From PFJX01 sp037442845 (GTDB lineage Bacteria; Pseudomonadota; Gammaproteobacteria; Burkholderiales; Thiobacillaceae), in contig JBBIPL010000025.1 in the NCBI GenBank assembly GCA_037442845.1, positions 1 to 24,383 of the forward strand: a stretch of DNA of 24,383 bases. Reading direction: 5' to 3'. The notes beneath the pieces are model-generated. The model did no database searches. It saw only the letters and a program-made list of their open reading frames with translations, and was not told the DNA's origin. The position numbers were made by a program, and so were the translations under genes. This document shows, piece after piece, positions 16,574 to 23,764 of this stretch (positions within the stretch are counted from its first letter, which is position 1; each line of letters begins with the position of its first letter).

Positions 16574-16718
16574 AGTCGCGTCAGTGACTCTCGAAGCTCC
16601 CCTCGCCCCCAGGCGGGGCGAGAGGGGAATTCGGAATGCTCCGCATTCCGCCCTCGCAGCCGGCTTGCGATGCAGCGCAAGCCGTGGGGCGCGGAGCGGG
16701 GGTTGGGGGGTGAGCAAG
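16574..16718 (+). repeat. Dispersed hairpin repeat, copy A (split)
   Basis: Positions 16574-16604 match the reverse complement of 21325-21355 with only three mismatches, including a continuous run GACTCTCGAAGCTCCCCTC. An 8-bp stem (CTCGCCCC 16602-16609 with GGGGCGAG 16615-16622) follows and ends in GAGAGGGG. In copy B that element runs straight into a GGTTGGGGGTGAG tail. Here the matching tail (around 16699-16714) comes only after about 70 bp of other hairpins, so copy A looks like an interrupted version. The bounds are approximate. Confidence 0.7.
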
Positions 16719-16724
16719 GGGTTT

Positions 16725-16742
16725 CGCGGAGCATGCTCCGCG
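16725..16742. repeat. Perfect 18-bp palindrome
   Basis: CGCGGAGCATGCTCCGCG is fully self-complementary with no loop. It lies within the fliO-fliP gap and belongs to the hairpin cluster there. It could be a protein-binding dyad, or part of a REP-like repeat unit. The sequence alone does not decide. Confidence 0.7.
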
Positions 16743-16846
16743 CCTTGCGAACGGAATGCAGTCCGGGGCGCGCCCTGTAAGGGAGGGAAACCGTTCATGG
16801 CCGGCAGGCGTTTTCAAGGATGGGGCAGCTGATCGGCCTGAACGGT

Positions 16847-16852
16847 TAGAAT
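16847..16852 (+). promoter_or_regulatory. Possible -10 box just before fliP
   Basis: TAGAAT at 16847-16852 matches the -10 consensus in 5 of 6 positions, but no clear -35 is present. It lies only 9 bp before the fliP ATG and no ribosome site is visible there, so a transcript from it would be nearly leaderless. Low confidence. Confidence 0.25.
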
Positions 16853-16861
16853 CCGCGCATC

Positions 16862-17596
16862 ATGGCGCGCGCCCTCGCACTCCTCCTCCTGTTCGTCCCG
16901 GTTCTCGCCTGGGCCGCGCCCGGCATTCCCGCCTTCTCCAGTTCGCCCGGTCCGGGCGGCGTCACCAATTACACGCTCAGCATCGAAACGCTGCTGCTGC
17001 TCACGGCGCTGACCTTCCTGCCGGCGCTGTTGCTGATGATGACCGCCTTCACGCGCATCGTCATCGTCCTCGCGCTGCTGCGCCAGGCCTTGGGTACCAT
17101 GAACTCGCCGCCCAACCAGGTCATCGTCGGTCTGTCCCTGTTTCTCACCTTTTTCATCATGGCGCCGGCGTTCGACAAGATTCACGAGACGGCGTGGAAG
17201 CCCTTTTCGGAAGACAAGATCAGCCTGGTCCAGGCAGCCGACCTGGGCTCGCGTCCGCTCAAGGATTTCATGCTGAAGCAGACGCGCCAGGAGGATCTGG
17301 CCCTGTTCGTCCGCCTGGCCAAGGCGCCGCCCCTGAACACGCCGGAGGAAACCCCCCTGCGCGTGCTGGTCCCCGCCTATGTCATCAGTGAACTGAAAAC
17401 GGCCTTCCAGATCGGCTTCATCGTCTTCATTCCCTTCCTCATCATCGACATGGTCGTCGCCAGCGTGCTCATGTCCATGGGCATGATGATGCTCTCGCCC
17501 ATGCTGGTCTCGCTGCCCTTCAAGATCATGCTGTTCGTCATGGCGGACGGCTGGAACCTGCTCATCGCCTCCTTGGTGCAGACTTTCCATATATGA
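16862..17596 (+). CDS. fliP: Flagellar type III export gate protein FliP
   Basis: The product is 244 aa. It has a cleavable-type signal peptide (about 1-19, ending AWAAPG), as FliP proteins often do, and four membrane helices. Family features are LLLLTALTFLPALLLMMTAF, RIVIVLALLRQALG, SPPNQVIVGLSLFLTFFIM and FQIGFIVFIPFLIIDMVVAS. FliP forms the core ring of the export channel with FliQ and FliR. Its stop overlaps the fliQ start by 4 bp. No ribosome site is evident directly upstream. Confidence 0.96.
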   Translation: MARALALLLLFVPVLAWAAPGIPAFSSSPGPGGVTNYTLSIETLLLLTALTFLPALLLMMTAFTRIVIVLALLRQALGTMNSPPNQVIVGLSLFLTFFIMAPAFDKIHETAWKPFSEDKISLVQAADLGSRPLKDFMLKQTRQEDLALFVRLAKAPPLNTPEETPLRVLVPAYVISELKTAFQIGFIVFIPFLIIDMVVASVLMSMGMMMLSPMLVSLPFKIMLFVMADGWNLLIASLVQTFHI

Positions 17597-17862
17597 CGCC
17601 GGACACCGTCATCGCCCTCATGCGCCAGGCCGTGGAGATCGCCTTACTGGTGGCCGGACCGACCCTGCTGGCCTCCCTCGGCATGGGCCTGCTGGTGTCC
17701 ATCTTCCAGGCGGCGACGCAGATCAACGAGATGACGCTGACCTTCATCCCCAAGCTCATCCTCATGTTCATCGTGCTGGTGATCACCGGGCCCTGGGCCC
17801 TGCAACTGCTGGTCGACTACGTGATCAGGCTGCTCGAAAGCATTCCCACTCTGGTGGGCTGA
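17593..17862 (+). CDS. fliQ: Flagellar export gate protein FliQ
   Basis: The product is 89 aa, the normal FliQ size, with two membrane helices (about 15-37 and 53-75). The family pattern is clear: AVEIALLVAGPTLLASLGMG, then QAATQINEMTLTFIPKLI. FliQ packs around the FliP/FliR core of the export gate. It begins within the fliP stop, and fliR follows 4 bp after its end. Confidence 0.96.
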   Translation: MTPDTVIALMRQAVEIALLVAGPTLLASLGMGLLVSIFQAATQINEMTLTFIPKLILMFIVLVITGPWALQLLVDYVIRLLESIPTLVG

Positions 17863-17866
17863 ACCC

Positions 17867-18652
17867 ATGCTCACCCTGTCGTCCGTCGACCTGGAGGGCA
17901 TGCTGGCGCTATTTCTGTTTCCGCTGGTGCGCATTCTTGCCTGGCTATCCTTCGATCCCCTGCTCGGCAACCGTTCCGCGCCGGCGCGGGTGCGCCTGAC
18001 CCTGGGCGTCGCCCTGGCCGTCGCCATCGTTCCGGTGCTGCCGCCGGTCGAGCCGGTGCCGCTGATGTCCGCCGACGGCATCCTGGTGCTGCTGCAGCAG
18101 ATCGCCATCGGCGCCGCCCTCGGCTTCACCCTGCGCATCGTCTTCGCCGCCGTCGAACTGGCGGGTCAGTTCATCGGCCTGCAGATGGGCCTGTCCTTCG
18201 CCACCCTGTTCGATCCGATCAACGGCGCGCAGACCCCGGTGATCGCCCAGTTCCTGGTGCTCACCAGCGCCCTGGTACTGTTCGCCTTCAACGGCCATCA
18301 CCTGGTCATCGGCGCCCTGGTACAGAGCTTTTACGACATTCCCGTGTCGGCCAGCCTGAGCGGCGCCGGTTTCGCCATGGTGGCGAACTGGGCGGCAGCC
18401 CTGTTCAGCACCGCCCTGCATATCGCGCTGCCGATCACCGCCGCCCTGCTCGCCACCAATCTCGCCATCGGCATGATGACCCGCGCCTCGCCGCAACTGA
18501 ACATCTTCGCCATCGGCTTCCCGTTGACCCTGGGGGCCGGCTTCGTGGTGCTGTATTTCACCCTCGCCTATATGCCGGCCCTGCTCGACCAGTTCTGGCT
18601 CAAGGCCATGCAGATCGGCGCTGGCGCCATGGCCGGGGTGGCGGGGCGATGA
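17867..18652 (+). CDS. fliR: Flagellar export gate protein FliR
   Basis: The product is 261 aa with several hydrophobic segments across its length. Family features are FPLVRILAWLSFDPLLGNRS near the N-terminus, the region AAVELAGQFIGLQMGLSFAT, and the later FAIGFPLTLGAGFVVLYFTL. One FliR subunit caps the FliP ring. It is the last flagellar gene of the run. The common downstream partner flhB is not here; a methyltransferase gene overlaps its stop by 4 bp instead. Confidence 0.96.
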   Translation: MLTLSSVDLEGMLALFLFPLVRILAWLSFDPLLGNRSAPARVRLTLGVALAVAIVPVLPPVEPVPLMSADGILVLLQQIAIGAALGFTLRIVFAAVELAGQFIGLQMGLSFATLFDPINGAQTPVIAQFLVLTSALVLFAFNGHHLVIGALVQSFYDIPVSASLSGAGFAMVANWAAALFSTALHIALPITAALLATNLAIGMMTRASPQLNIFAIGFPLTLGAGFVVLYFTLAYMPALLDQFWLKAMQIGAGAMAGVAGR

Positions 18653-19149
18653 ATCCCTCCGCCTGGGTGGCGCGCTGGGCCGGTCTCATCCCTGCCGGGC
18701 GCCCCGTCCTCGACCTGGCCTGCGGCAACGGTCGCCACGCCGCGCATCTGGCTGCCCTCGGCCATCCGGTCGCGGCGGTGGACATCGACCTCGGCCTGAT
18801 CGGGCCGCTGCGCGGCACGCCCGGCATCGACTGGCTGCAAGCGGATCTGGAGAACGGCCCCTGGCCCTACCCGGGATGCCGCTTCGGTGGCATCGTGGTC
18901 ACGAATTATCTGCACCGTCCCCTGTTCGACGTGCTCATCGACAGCCTGGAGGCGGGCGGCCTGCTGATCTACGAAACCTTTGCCCTGGGCCAGGCCAAAT
19001 ATGGCCGCCCACGCAATCCGCTGCATCTATTGTTGCCGGGCGAGTTGCTGGAAACCGTGCATGGCCGCCTGCGCGTGCTTGCCTACGAGGACGTCGAGGA
19101 AGCGGAGCAGCGGCGCTGCCAGCAGCGCTTGTGCGCGCGCAAGCCCTGA
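18649..19149 (+). CDS. Class I SAM-dependent methyltransferase
   Basis: The product is 166 aa. Motif I is clear (VLDLACGNGRHAAHLA, about 24-39), followed by an acidic residue at the end of strand 2 (AVDID). FGGIVVTNYLHRPLF and YETFALGQ lie where the later motifs belong. It resembles short TehB-like methyltransferases of unknown substrate that I recall upstream of dapA in betaproteobacteria. It overlaps fliR by 4 bp, but this link is probably positional rather than functional. The catalytic fold is well supported; the substrate is unknown. Confidence 0.85.
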   Translation: MNPSAWVARWAGLIPAGRPVLDLACGNGRHAAHLAALGHPVAAVDIDLGLIGPLRGTPGIDWLQADLENGPWPYPGCRFGGIVVTNYLHRPLFDVLIDSLEAGGLLIYETFALGQAKYGRPRNPLHLLLPGELLETVHGRLRVLAYEDVEEAEQRRCQQRLCARKP

Positions 19150-19177
19150 GGCGGGAATGGCCGCGCCGAGTTTCGGG

Positions 19178-19183
19178 TAAAAT
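19178..19183 (+). promoter_or_regulatory. Probable -10 box of dapA
   Basis: TAAAAT lies 28 bp before the dapA ATG, in a short AT-rich patch (GGGTAAAATCAG), preceded by no clear -35. It would let dapA and bamC be transcribed independently of the flagellar run upstream. It is supported only by motif and position. Confidence 0.4.
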
Positions 19184-19211
19184 CAGTTATTTCAACAGCC
19201 ACGTCTTCACC

Positions 19212-20087
19212 ATGATCACCGGCAGTCTCGTCGCACTCGTTACCCCCATGCTGCCTGACGGCGACCTGGATCTGCCCGCCTTCCGCGCGCTCATCGACTG
19301 GCACATCGGGCAGGGCACCGACGGTCTGGTCATCGTCGGTACCACCGGCGAGTCGCCCACGGTGAACACCGAGGAGCACTGCCTGCTGATCCGCGTGGCG
19401 GTGGAACAGGCTGCCGGCCGGGCGCCCGTCATCGCCGGCACCGGCGCCAACTCCACGTCGGAGGCCATCGAACTGAGCGAATGCGCGAAGCAGGCCGGCG
19501 CCGCCGCCGGTCTGTCTGTCGCGCCCTATTACAACAAGCCCACGCAGGAGGGGCTCTATCGGCACTTCAAGGCCATCGCCGAGGCGGTGGATTTGCCCAT
19601 GGTCCTCTACAACGTGCCGGGCCGCACCGCCTCCGACATCGGCAACGATACCGTCCTGCGTCTGGCCGGCGTGCCCGGCATCATCGGCATCAAGGACGCC
19701 ACCGGCAACATCGAGCGGGGTTCCGACCTCATCAAGCGGGCGCCCGCCGATTTCGCCGTGTACAGCGGCGACGACGCCAGCGGCATGGTGCTCATGCTGC
19801 TGGGGGGCAAGGGCGTCATCTCGGTCACCGCCAACGTGGCGCCCGCCCTCATGCACGAAATGAGCGTCGCGGCCATGGCCGGGAACCTGGCACGGGCGCG
19901 CGAGATCAATTACCGACTGCTGGGCCTGCATCAGAAACTGTTCGTGGAAGCCAACCCCATTCCCGTCAAGTGGGCGCTCGCCGAGATGGGGCGCATCCAG
20001 CCCGGTATCCGCCTGCCCCTGGTCCCCCTGTCCGCCGCCCATCACGACGCCCTGCGCGCCGTGATGCGGGAGGCGGGCTGTCTGTGA
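19212..20087 (+). CDS. dapA: 4-hydroxy-tetrahydrodipicolinate synthase
   Basis: The product is 291 aa. It condenses pyruvate with aspartate semialdehyde, the first step toward diaminopimelate and lysine. Visible catalytic features are GTTGESPTVNTEEH (Thr-Thr dyad), APYYNKPTQEGLYRHF with the conserved tyrosine, the Schiff-base lysine K161 in IGIKDATG, and YSGDDA. I took the ATG at 19212, where the family N-terminus (ITGSLVALVTPML) begins; the longer open frame upstream is a shadow of the methyltransferase gene. The ribosome site is weak. bamC begins 11 bp after its stop. Confidence 0.96.
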   Translation: MITGSLVALVTPMLPDGDLDLPAFRALIDWHIGQGTDGLVIVGTTGESPTVNTEEHCLLIRVAVEQAAGRAPVIAGTGANSTSEAIELSECAKQAGAAAGLSVAPYYNKPTQEGLYRHFKAIAEAVDLPMVLYNVPGRTASDIGNDTVLRLAGVPGIIGIKDATGNIERGSDLIKRAPADFAVYSGDDASGMVLMLLGGKGVISVTANVAPALMHEMSVAAMAGNLARAREINYRLLGLHQKLFVEANPIPVKWALAEMGRIQPGIRLPLVPLSAAHHDALRAVMREAGCL

Positions 20088-20098
20088 GGTCTTTACCC

Positions 20099-21223
20099 AT
20101 GCGCCATGCCGTTCCGCTGATCGTCCTTGCCCTGGCCGCGACCGGCTGCAACATGCTGGAGGACAAGAAGATCGACTACAAGTCCGCCGGCGCCCTGCCC
20201 AGCCTGGAGGCGCCGCCGGACCTGGTCATGCCCGCGGGCGACAACCGCTTCGCGGTGCCGGACATCAACTCCAAGGGCAGCGCCACCTTCTCGGCCTACA
20301 ACCGCGAGCGCGCCGGCAAGCCCCTGGCCGGCGCAGCGCAGCCGCTGCTGCCCAAGGTGGACAATGTCACCATCGAGCGCGACGGCACCCAGCGCTGGCT
20401 GGTGGTGCAGATGCCGGCCAAGGAGGTGTGGCCGGTGGTGAAGGATTTCTGGCAGGAAATGGGCTTCATCATCAGCCTGGAAATTCCCGACGCCGGCATC
20501 ATGGAAACCGACTGGGCGGAAAACCGCGCCAAGATTCCCCAGGATGCCTTGCGCACCCTGCTCGGCAAGGTCATCGACGGTCTTTATTCCACCGCCGAGC
20601 GTGACAAGTTCCGCACCCGACTGGAAAGTACCGCGGATCAGCGCACCGAAATCTATATCAGCCACCGCGGCATGTACGAGGTCTACCAGGGTACCGTGGG
20701 GGGCGGCGATCAGGGCCAGGGCAAGACCGTCTGGCAACCGCGCGCCGCCGATCCGGAACTGGAGGCCGAGATGCTGCGCCGCCTCATGGTGCGCTTCGGT
20801 GTCGAGGAGGCGCAGGCCAAGACCATGCTCGCCGCGCAGGCGCAACCGCCCCAGGCCGTGATGGTGCAGGGCGGCGGCAAGGCGCCGGGCCTGCAGTTGC
20901 CGGAATCCTTCGACCGGGCCTGGCGCCGCGTCGGCCTGGCTCTGGACCGCATCGGCTTCGTCGTCGAGGATCGCGACCGCGCCGGCGGCGTCTACTACGT
21001 GCGCTATGCCGACCCGGAGGCCGACGTCAAGGACAAGGGCCTGTTGTCCAAGCTCGCCTTCTGGCGCTCGGACGATCCCAAGGCCAAGGCCGCGCGCTAC
21101 CAGGTACGGGTCCAGGGCGGCGACACCCAGACCAGCCTCGGCGTGTATCAGGACGACGGCGCGCCGGCCGCCAACGCAACCGGCGCCCGCATCGCCACCC
21201 TGTTGTTCGAACAGCTCAAATAA
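20099..21223 (+). CDS. bamC: Outer membrane protein assembly lipoprotein BamC
   Basis: The product is 374 aa from the ATG at 20099, preceded by GAGG. It is a lipoprotein: a short hydrophobic signal ends in the lipobox LAATGC, with Cys17 as the lipid-modified residue. An unstructured leader with PSLEAPPDL and FSAYNRERAG follows, then two BamC domains (about 95-190 and 260-370), e.g. RWLVVQMPAKEVWPVVKDFW and AWRRVGLALDRIGFVVEDRD. BamC is an accessory part of the outer-membrane BAM complex. The dapA-bamC order is conserved, as in E. coli. Two bases of its TAA stop belong to a 17-bp inverted repeat that starts at 21222. Confidence 0.93.
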   Translation: MRHAVPLIVLALAATGCNMLEDKKIDYKSAGALPSLEAPPDLVMPAGDNRFAVPDINSKGSATFSAYNRERAGKPLAGAAQPLLPKVDNVTIERDGTQRWLVVQMPAKEVWPVVKDFWQEMGFIISLEIPDAGIMETDWAENRAKIPQDALRTLLGKVIDGLYSTAERDKFRTRLESTADQRTEIYISHRGMYEVYQGTVGGGDQGQGKTVWQPRAADPELEAEMLRRLMVRFGVEEAQAKTMLAAQAQPPQAVMVQGGGKAPGLQLPESFDRAWRRVGLALDRIGFVVEDRDRAGGVYYVRYADPEADVKDKGLLSKLAFWRSDDPKAKAARYQVRVQGGDTQTSLGVYQDDGAPAANATGARIATLLFEQLK

Positions 21224-21290
21224 CGGACATGACTTTTAGAAGACGCCCCGTAGCATGAATACCCTGAAGGGCATAAAAGTCATGTCCGTT
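21222..21290. repeat. 69-bp element with perfect 17-bp inverted repeats
   Basis: The left arm AACGGACATGACTTTTA (21222-21238) is the exact reverse complement of the right arm TAAAAGTCATGTCCGTT (21274-21290). The 35-bp centre contains a small CCCT/AGGG hairpin. The left arm provides two bases of the bamC stop codon. The shape fits a miniature inverted-repeat element or a strong bamC terminator/processing hairpin (TTTCCC follows). No target-site duplication is evident at its edges. Confidence 0.75.
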
Positions 21291-21355
21291 TCCCTCACCC
21301 CCAACCCCTCTCCCGCCTGCGGGAGAGGGGAGCTTCGAGAGTCGCCGAGGCGACT
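21291..21355 (-). repeat. Dispersed hairpin repeat, copy B (compact)
   Basis: It has two stems. The first is a perfect 12-bp stem CCCCTCTCCCGC (21305-21316) with GCGGGAGAGGGG (21319-21330). The second is a 7-bp stem AGTCGCC/GGCGACT (21340-21355). Its reverse complement matches copy A in the fliO-fliP gap, including the 19-bp run GACTCTCGAAGCTCCCCTC. It lies directly against the 69-bp inverted-repeat element and ends 14 bp before the next ATG. Confidence 0.75.
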
Positions 21356-21369
21356 TTCACGTTAAAGGG

Positions 21370-22134
21370 ATGCGTTTCGGATGTCTCGGCAGCGGCAGCA
21401 AGGGCAATGCCTGGTTGGTGGAAGCCGGAAACACCCGCATCCTGGTGGACTGCGGCTTCGGCATCCGGGAAACCGGGCGCCGCATGAGCCGGCTGGGCGT
21501 TGACGTGGACAGCCTGGCCGCCATCCTTGTCACCCACGAGCACAGCGATCATGGCCGCGGCGCCGCCAAGGTTGCCCAGGCCGCCCGTTGCCCGGTCTGG
21601 CTCTCGCATGGCAGCCACGCCATGCTGGAAGCGATGGGCGACGCCCCCGCTTCGCCCCGCATTCTGGAAGGCCATCGCGCCTTCGCCCTGGGCGATCTGG
21701 AAATCACCCCCTACCCGGTGCCGCACGACGCACGGGAACCGGTCCAGTTCGTCTTTTCCGACGGCGCCCGCCGCTTCGGCCTGCTCACCGATGCCGGCCA
21801 CGTCACGCCGCACATGGAACAGGTGCTGGAGGGCTGCGACGGCCTAGCGCTCGAATGCAACCACGACGTGGCGAAACTGGAGGCCGGCAGCTACCCGGCC
21901 GCCCTCAAGCGGCGCATCCTCGGCCGCTACGGCCACCTCGACAACGCCGCCGCCGCCGCGCTGCTGGCGCGGGTGGCCGGCCCCGGCCTCAGGCACGTGG
22001 TGGCGGCCCACCTGTCGGAGGAGAACAACAGCCCGCAACTGGCGCGCATGGCGCTCGCCGAGGCCCTGGCTTGCGAAGCGCACTGGATCGGCGTCGCCGA
22101 TCAGGAAACCGGACTGGATTGGCGGGAACTCTGA
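21370..22134 (+). CDS. MBL-fold metallo-hydrolase (YycJ-like)
   Basis: The product is 254 aa. It begins with the YycJ-like signature RFGCLGSGSKGNAWLVEAGN. The metallo-beta-lactamase metal motif is THEHSDHGRG (H56, H58, D60, H61), followed by further ligands in the regions YPVPHDA, DAGH and HLSEENNS. Related proteins are putative nucleases or phosphodiesterases. The role in proteobacteria is not established, but the gene commonly follows bamC in betaproteobacteria. The ATG comes shortly after repeat copy B, and no strong ribosome site is visible (AAAGGG at 21364-21369 is very close). Its stop shares one base with the next start. Confidence 0.88.
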   Translation: MRFGCLGSGSKGNAWLVEAGNTRILVDCGFGIRETGRRMSRLGVDVDSLAAILVTHEHSDHGRGAAKVAQAARCPVWLSHGSHAMLEAMGDAPASPRILEGHRAFALGDLEITPYPVPHDAREPVQFVFSDGARRFGLLTDAGHVTPHMEQVLEGCDGLALECNHDVAKLEAGSYPAALKRRILGRYGHLDNAAAAALLARVAGPGLRHVVAAHLSEENNSPQLARMALAEALACEAHWIGVADQETGLDWREL

Positions 22135-23465
22135 TGGAAGTCGGTACTGAACACGCACCCGCCCTGGAAGCGGCCACCAGCTTCGCCGACCTGGGGCTGG
22201 ACGCGAAAATCCTCGCGGCCCTGGACGGGATGGGCTACAAGACCCCCACTCCCATCCAGAAGCAGGCCATTCCCCTGGTGCTGTCCGGCCGCGACCTCAT
22301 GGCCCAGGCCCAGACCGGCACCGGCAAGACTGCCGCCTTCGCCCTGCCGCTGCTGCAGAAGATGATCCCGCACGCCAACGCCAGCGCCTCCCCGGCCCGC
22401 CACCCGGTGCGCGCCCTGGTGCTGGCCCCGACCCGCGAACTCGCCATCCAGGTGCACGAGAGCGTGGTGTCCTACAACAAGAATCTGCCGCTGCGCAGCG
22501 CCGTGGTGTTCGGCGGCGTCGACATGAAGCCGCAGGAAGCCGACCTCAAGGCCGGCGTCGAAATCCTGGTGGCCACCCCCGGCCGCCTGCTGGACCACGC
22601 CGGCAGCAAGGTGGTGCACCTGGCCAACGTGCAATTTCTGGTGTTGGACGAGGCCGACCGCATGCTCGACATGGGCTTCCTGCCGGACCTCAAGCGCATC
22701 CTCAACCTGCTCCCCAGCCAGCGCCAGACCCTGCTGTTTTCCGCCACCTTTGACGACAACATCGTCGGCCTGGCCAAGAGCTTCCTGCACAACCCGCTGA
22801 AGGTCGAGGTGGCCCGCCGCAACACCGCCGCCGAGACCGTCGAGCAGGTGGTGCACAAGGTCAAGGAGGACGACAAGCTGGACGCCCTGGTCAAGGTGAT
22901 CCAGGCCCGCGACATCAGCCAGGCCCTGGTCTTCACCCGCACCAAGATCGCCGCCGACAAGCTCGGCCGGCGCCTCCTCAAGCGCGGCATCCCTGCCGCC
23001 GCCATCCACGGCGACAAGGCCCAGCTGGAGCGGCTCGCCGCCCTGGACGGCTTCAAGCAGGGCAAGATGCGACTGCTGGTGGCCACCGACATCGCCGCGC
23101 GCGGCCTGGACATCGTCGATCTGCCCTGCGTGGTCAACTTCGAACTGCCCTATTCGCCCGAGGACTACGTCCACCGCATCGGCCGCACCGGCCGCGCCGG
23201 CGCCTCGGGTCTGGCCGTCTCCCTGGTGTCGCACGAGGAGGAGCGACTGCTGGCCGGCATAGAACGCTTCATCAAGCGCGACCTGAAACCCGTCCCCCTG
23301 CCCGAACCGGCGCCGGTGCGCGCCGCCGCCCCCACCCCCGCCCCGGACAAGACCGCCCCCCTCGGCTCCATCCGCTCCGGCCGCCGCCGCGGCGAACCGG
23401 TGTGCGCCCTGCTCATGCCGCCGGTGCGCCCGGCCGAACCCGCCGCCTCCGCCGGCCAGCCATGA
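22134..23465 (+). CDS. DEAD-box RNA helicase, RhlE-like
   Basis: The product is 443 aa. All helicase motifs are present in order: the Q motif (F17 to Q42, TPTPIQ), AQTGTGKT (59-66), PTRELAIQ, TPGRLLDH, DEAD (172-175), SAT, VFTRTK, ATDIAARGLDI, and HRIGRTGRAG. A proline/alanine-rich C-terminal tail of about 65 residues with SGRRRGEP could bind RNA. The family unwinds RNA in ribosome assembly and decay. It overlaps the MBL gene by one base and the next small gene by 4 bp. RhlE is the closest match by memory; other subfamilies cannot be ruled out. Confidence 0.93.
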   Translation: MEVGTEHAPALEAATSFADLGLDAKILAALDGMGYKTPTPIQKQAIPLVLSGRDLMAQAQTGTGKTAAFALPLLQKMIPHANASASPARHPVRALVLAPTRELAIQVHESVVSYNKNLPLRSAVVFGGVDMKPQEADLKAGVEILVATPGRLLDHAGSKVVHLANVQFLVLDEADRMLDMGFLPDLKRILNLLPSQRQTLLFSATFDDNIVGLAKSFLHNPLKVEVARRNTAAETVEQVVHKVKEDDKLDALVKVIQARDISQALVFTRTKIAADKLGRRLLKRGIPAAAIHGDKAQLERLAALDGFKQGKMRLLVATDIAARGLDIVDLPCVVNFELPYSPEDYVHRIGRTGRAGASGLAVSLVSHEEERLLAGIERFIKRDLKPVPLPEPAPVRAAAPTPAPDKTAPLGSIRSGRRRGEPVCALLMPPVRPAEPAASAGQP

Positions 23466-23764
23466 GTCCCGTGGAAGGCCTGCTGCTCGCGGGCCTGGCT
23501 GGTCTGGGCGTGTTTTTCTGGGACGGCCTGCAAAAACGCGAACTCGCCCTGCAAGCCGCCCGCCGCGTCTGCGAACAGGCCGGCGTGCAGTTCCTCGACG
23601 ACACCGTCGCCCTGCGCAAGTTGGCCCTGCGCCGCGACTCCGATATGCGCACCCGCGTCTACCGCGAATATGGCTTCGAATATTCCAGCGTCGGCGACGA
23701 CCGCCAGGCTGGGCGGGTGTACATGTTAGGCAATAAGCTTCTGTCGGCGGATTTGATCAGTTGA
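23462..23764 (+). CDS. DUF3301-type small membrane-anchored protein
   Basis: The product is 100 aa. One N-terminal hydrophobic helix (about 5-20, GLLLAGLAGLGVFFWDGLQ) is followed by a charged domain with RRVCEQAGVQFLDDTVALRK and YREYGFEYSSVGDDRQAGRV. That pattern is what I recall for DUF3301 proteins, which have no known function. It overlaps the helicase stop (ATGA), and its own TGA overlaps the TTG that opens the damaged radical-SAM frame. It is therefore likely the last intact gene of this transcript. Confidence 0.82.
   Translation: MSPVEGLLLAGLAGLGVFFWDGLQKRELALQAARRVCEQAGVQFLDDTVALRKLALRRDSDMRTRVYREYGFEYSSVGDDRQAGRVYMLGNKLLSADLIS

Larger units (their letters stand above)
16524..16861. 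other. Hairpin-rich non-coding insert between fliO and fliP
   Basis: No gene is supported in these 338 bp. The stretch holds one copy of a dispersed repeat (16574-16627) and a dense set of short inverted repeats. GACCC/GGGTC lies at 16536-16550. CGGAATGC/GCATTCCG lies at 16632-16650. A 9-bp stem lies at 16661-16669 with 16676-16684. An 18-bp palindrome (CGCGGAGCATGCTCCGCG) covers 16725-16742, and GGGCGCGCCC covers 16766-16775. CGGAATGC recurs at 16752-16759. Everywhere else in fliL-fliR the spacing is 10 bp or less. Confidence 0.75.
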
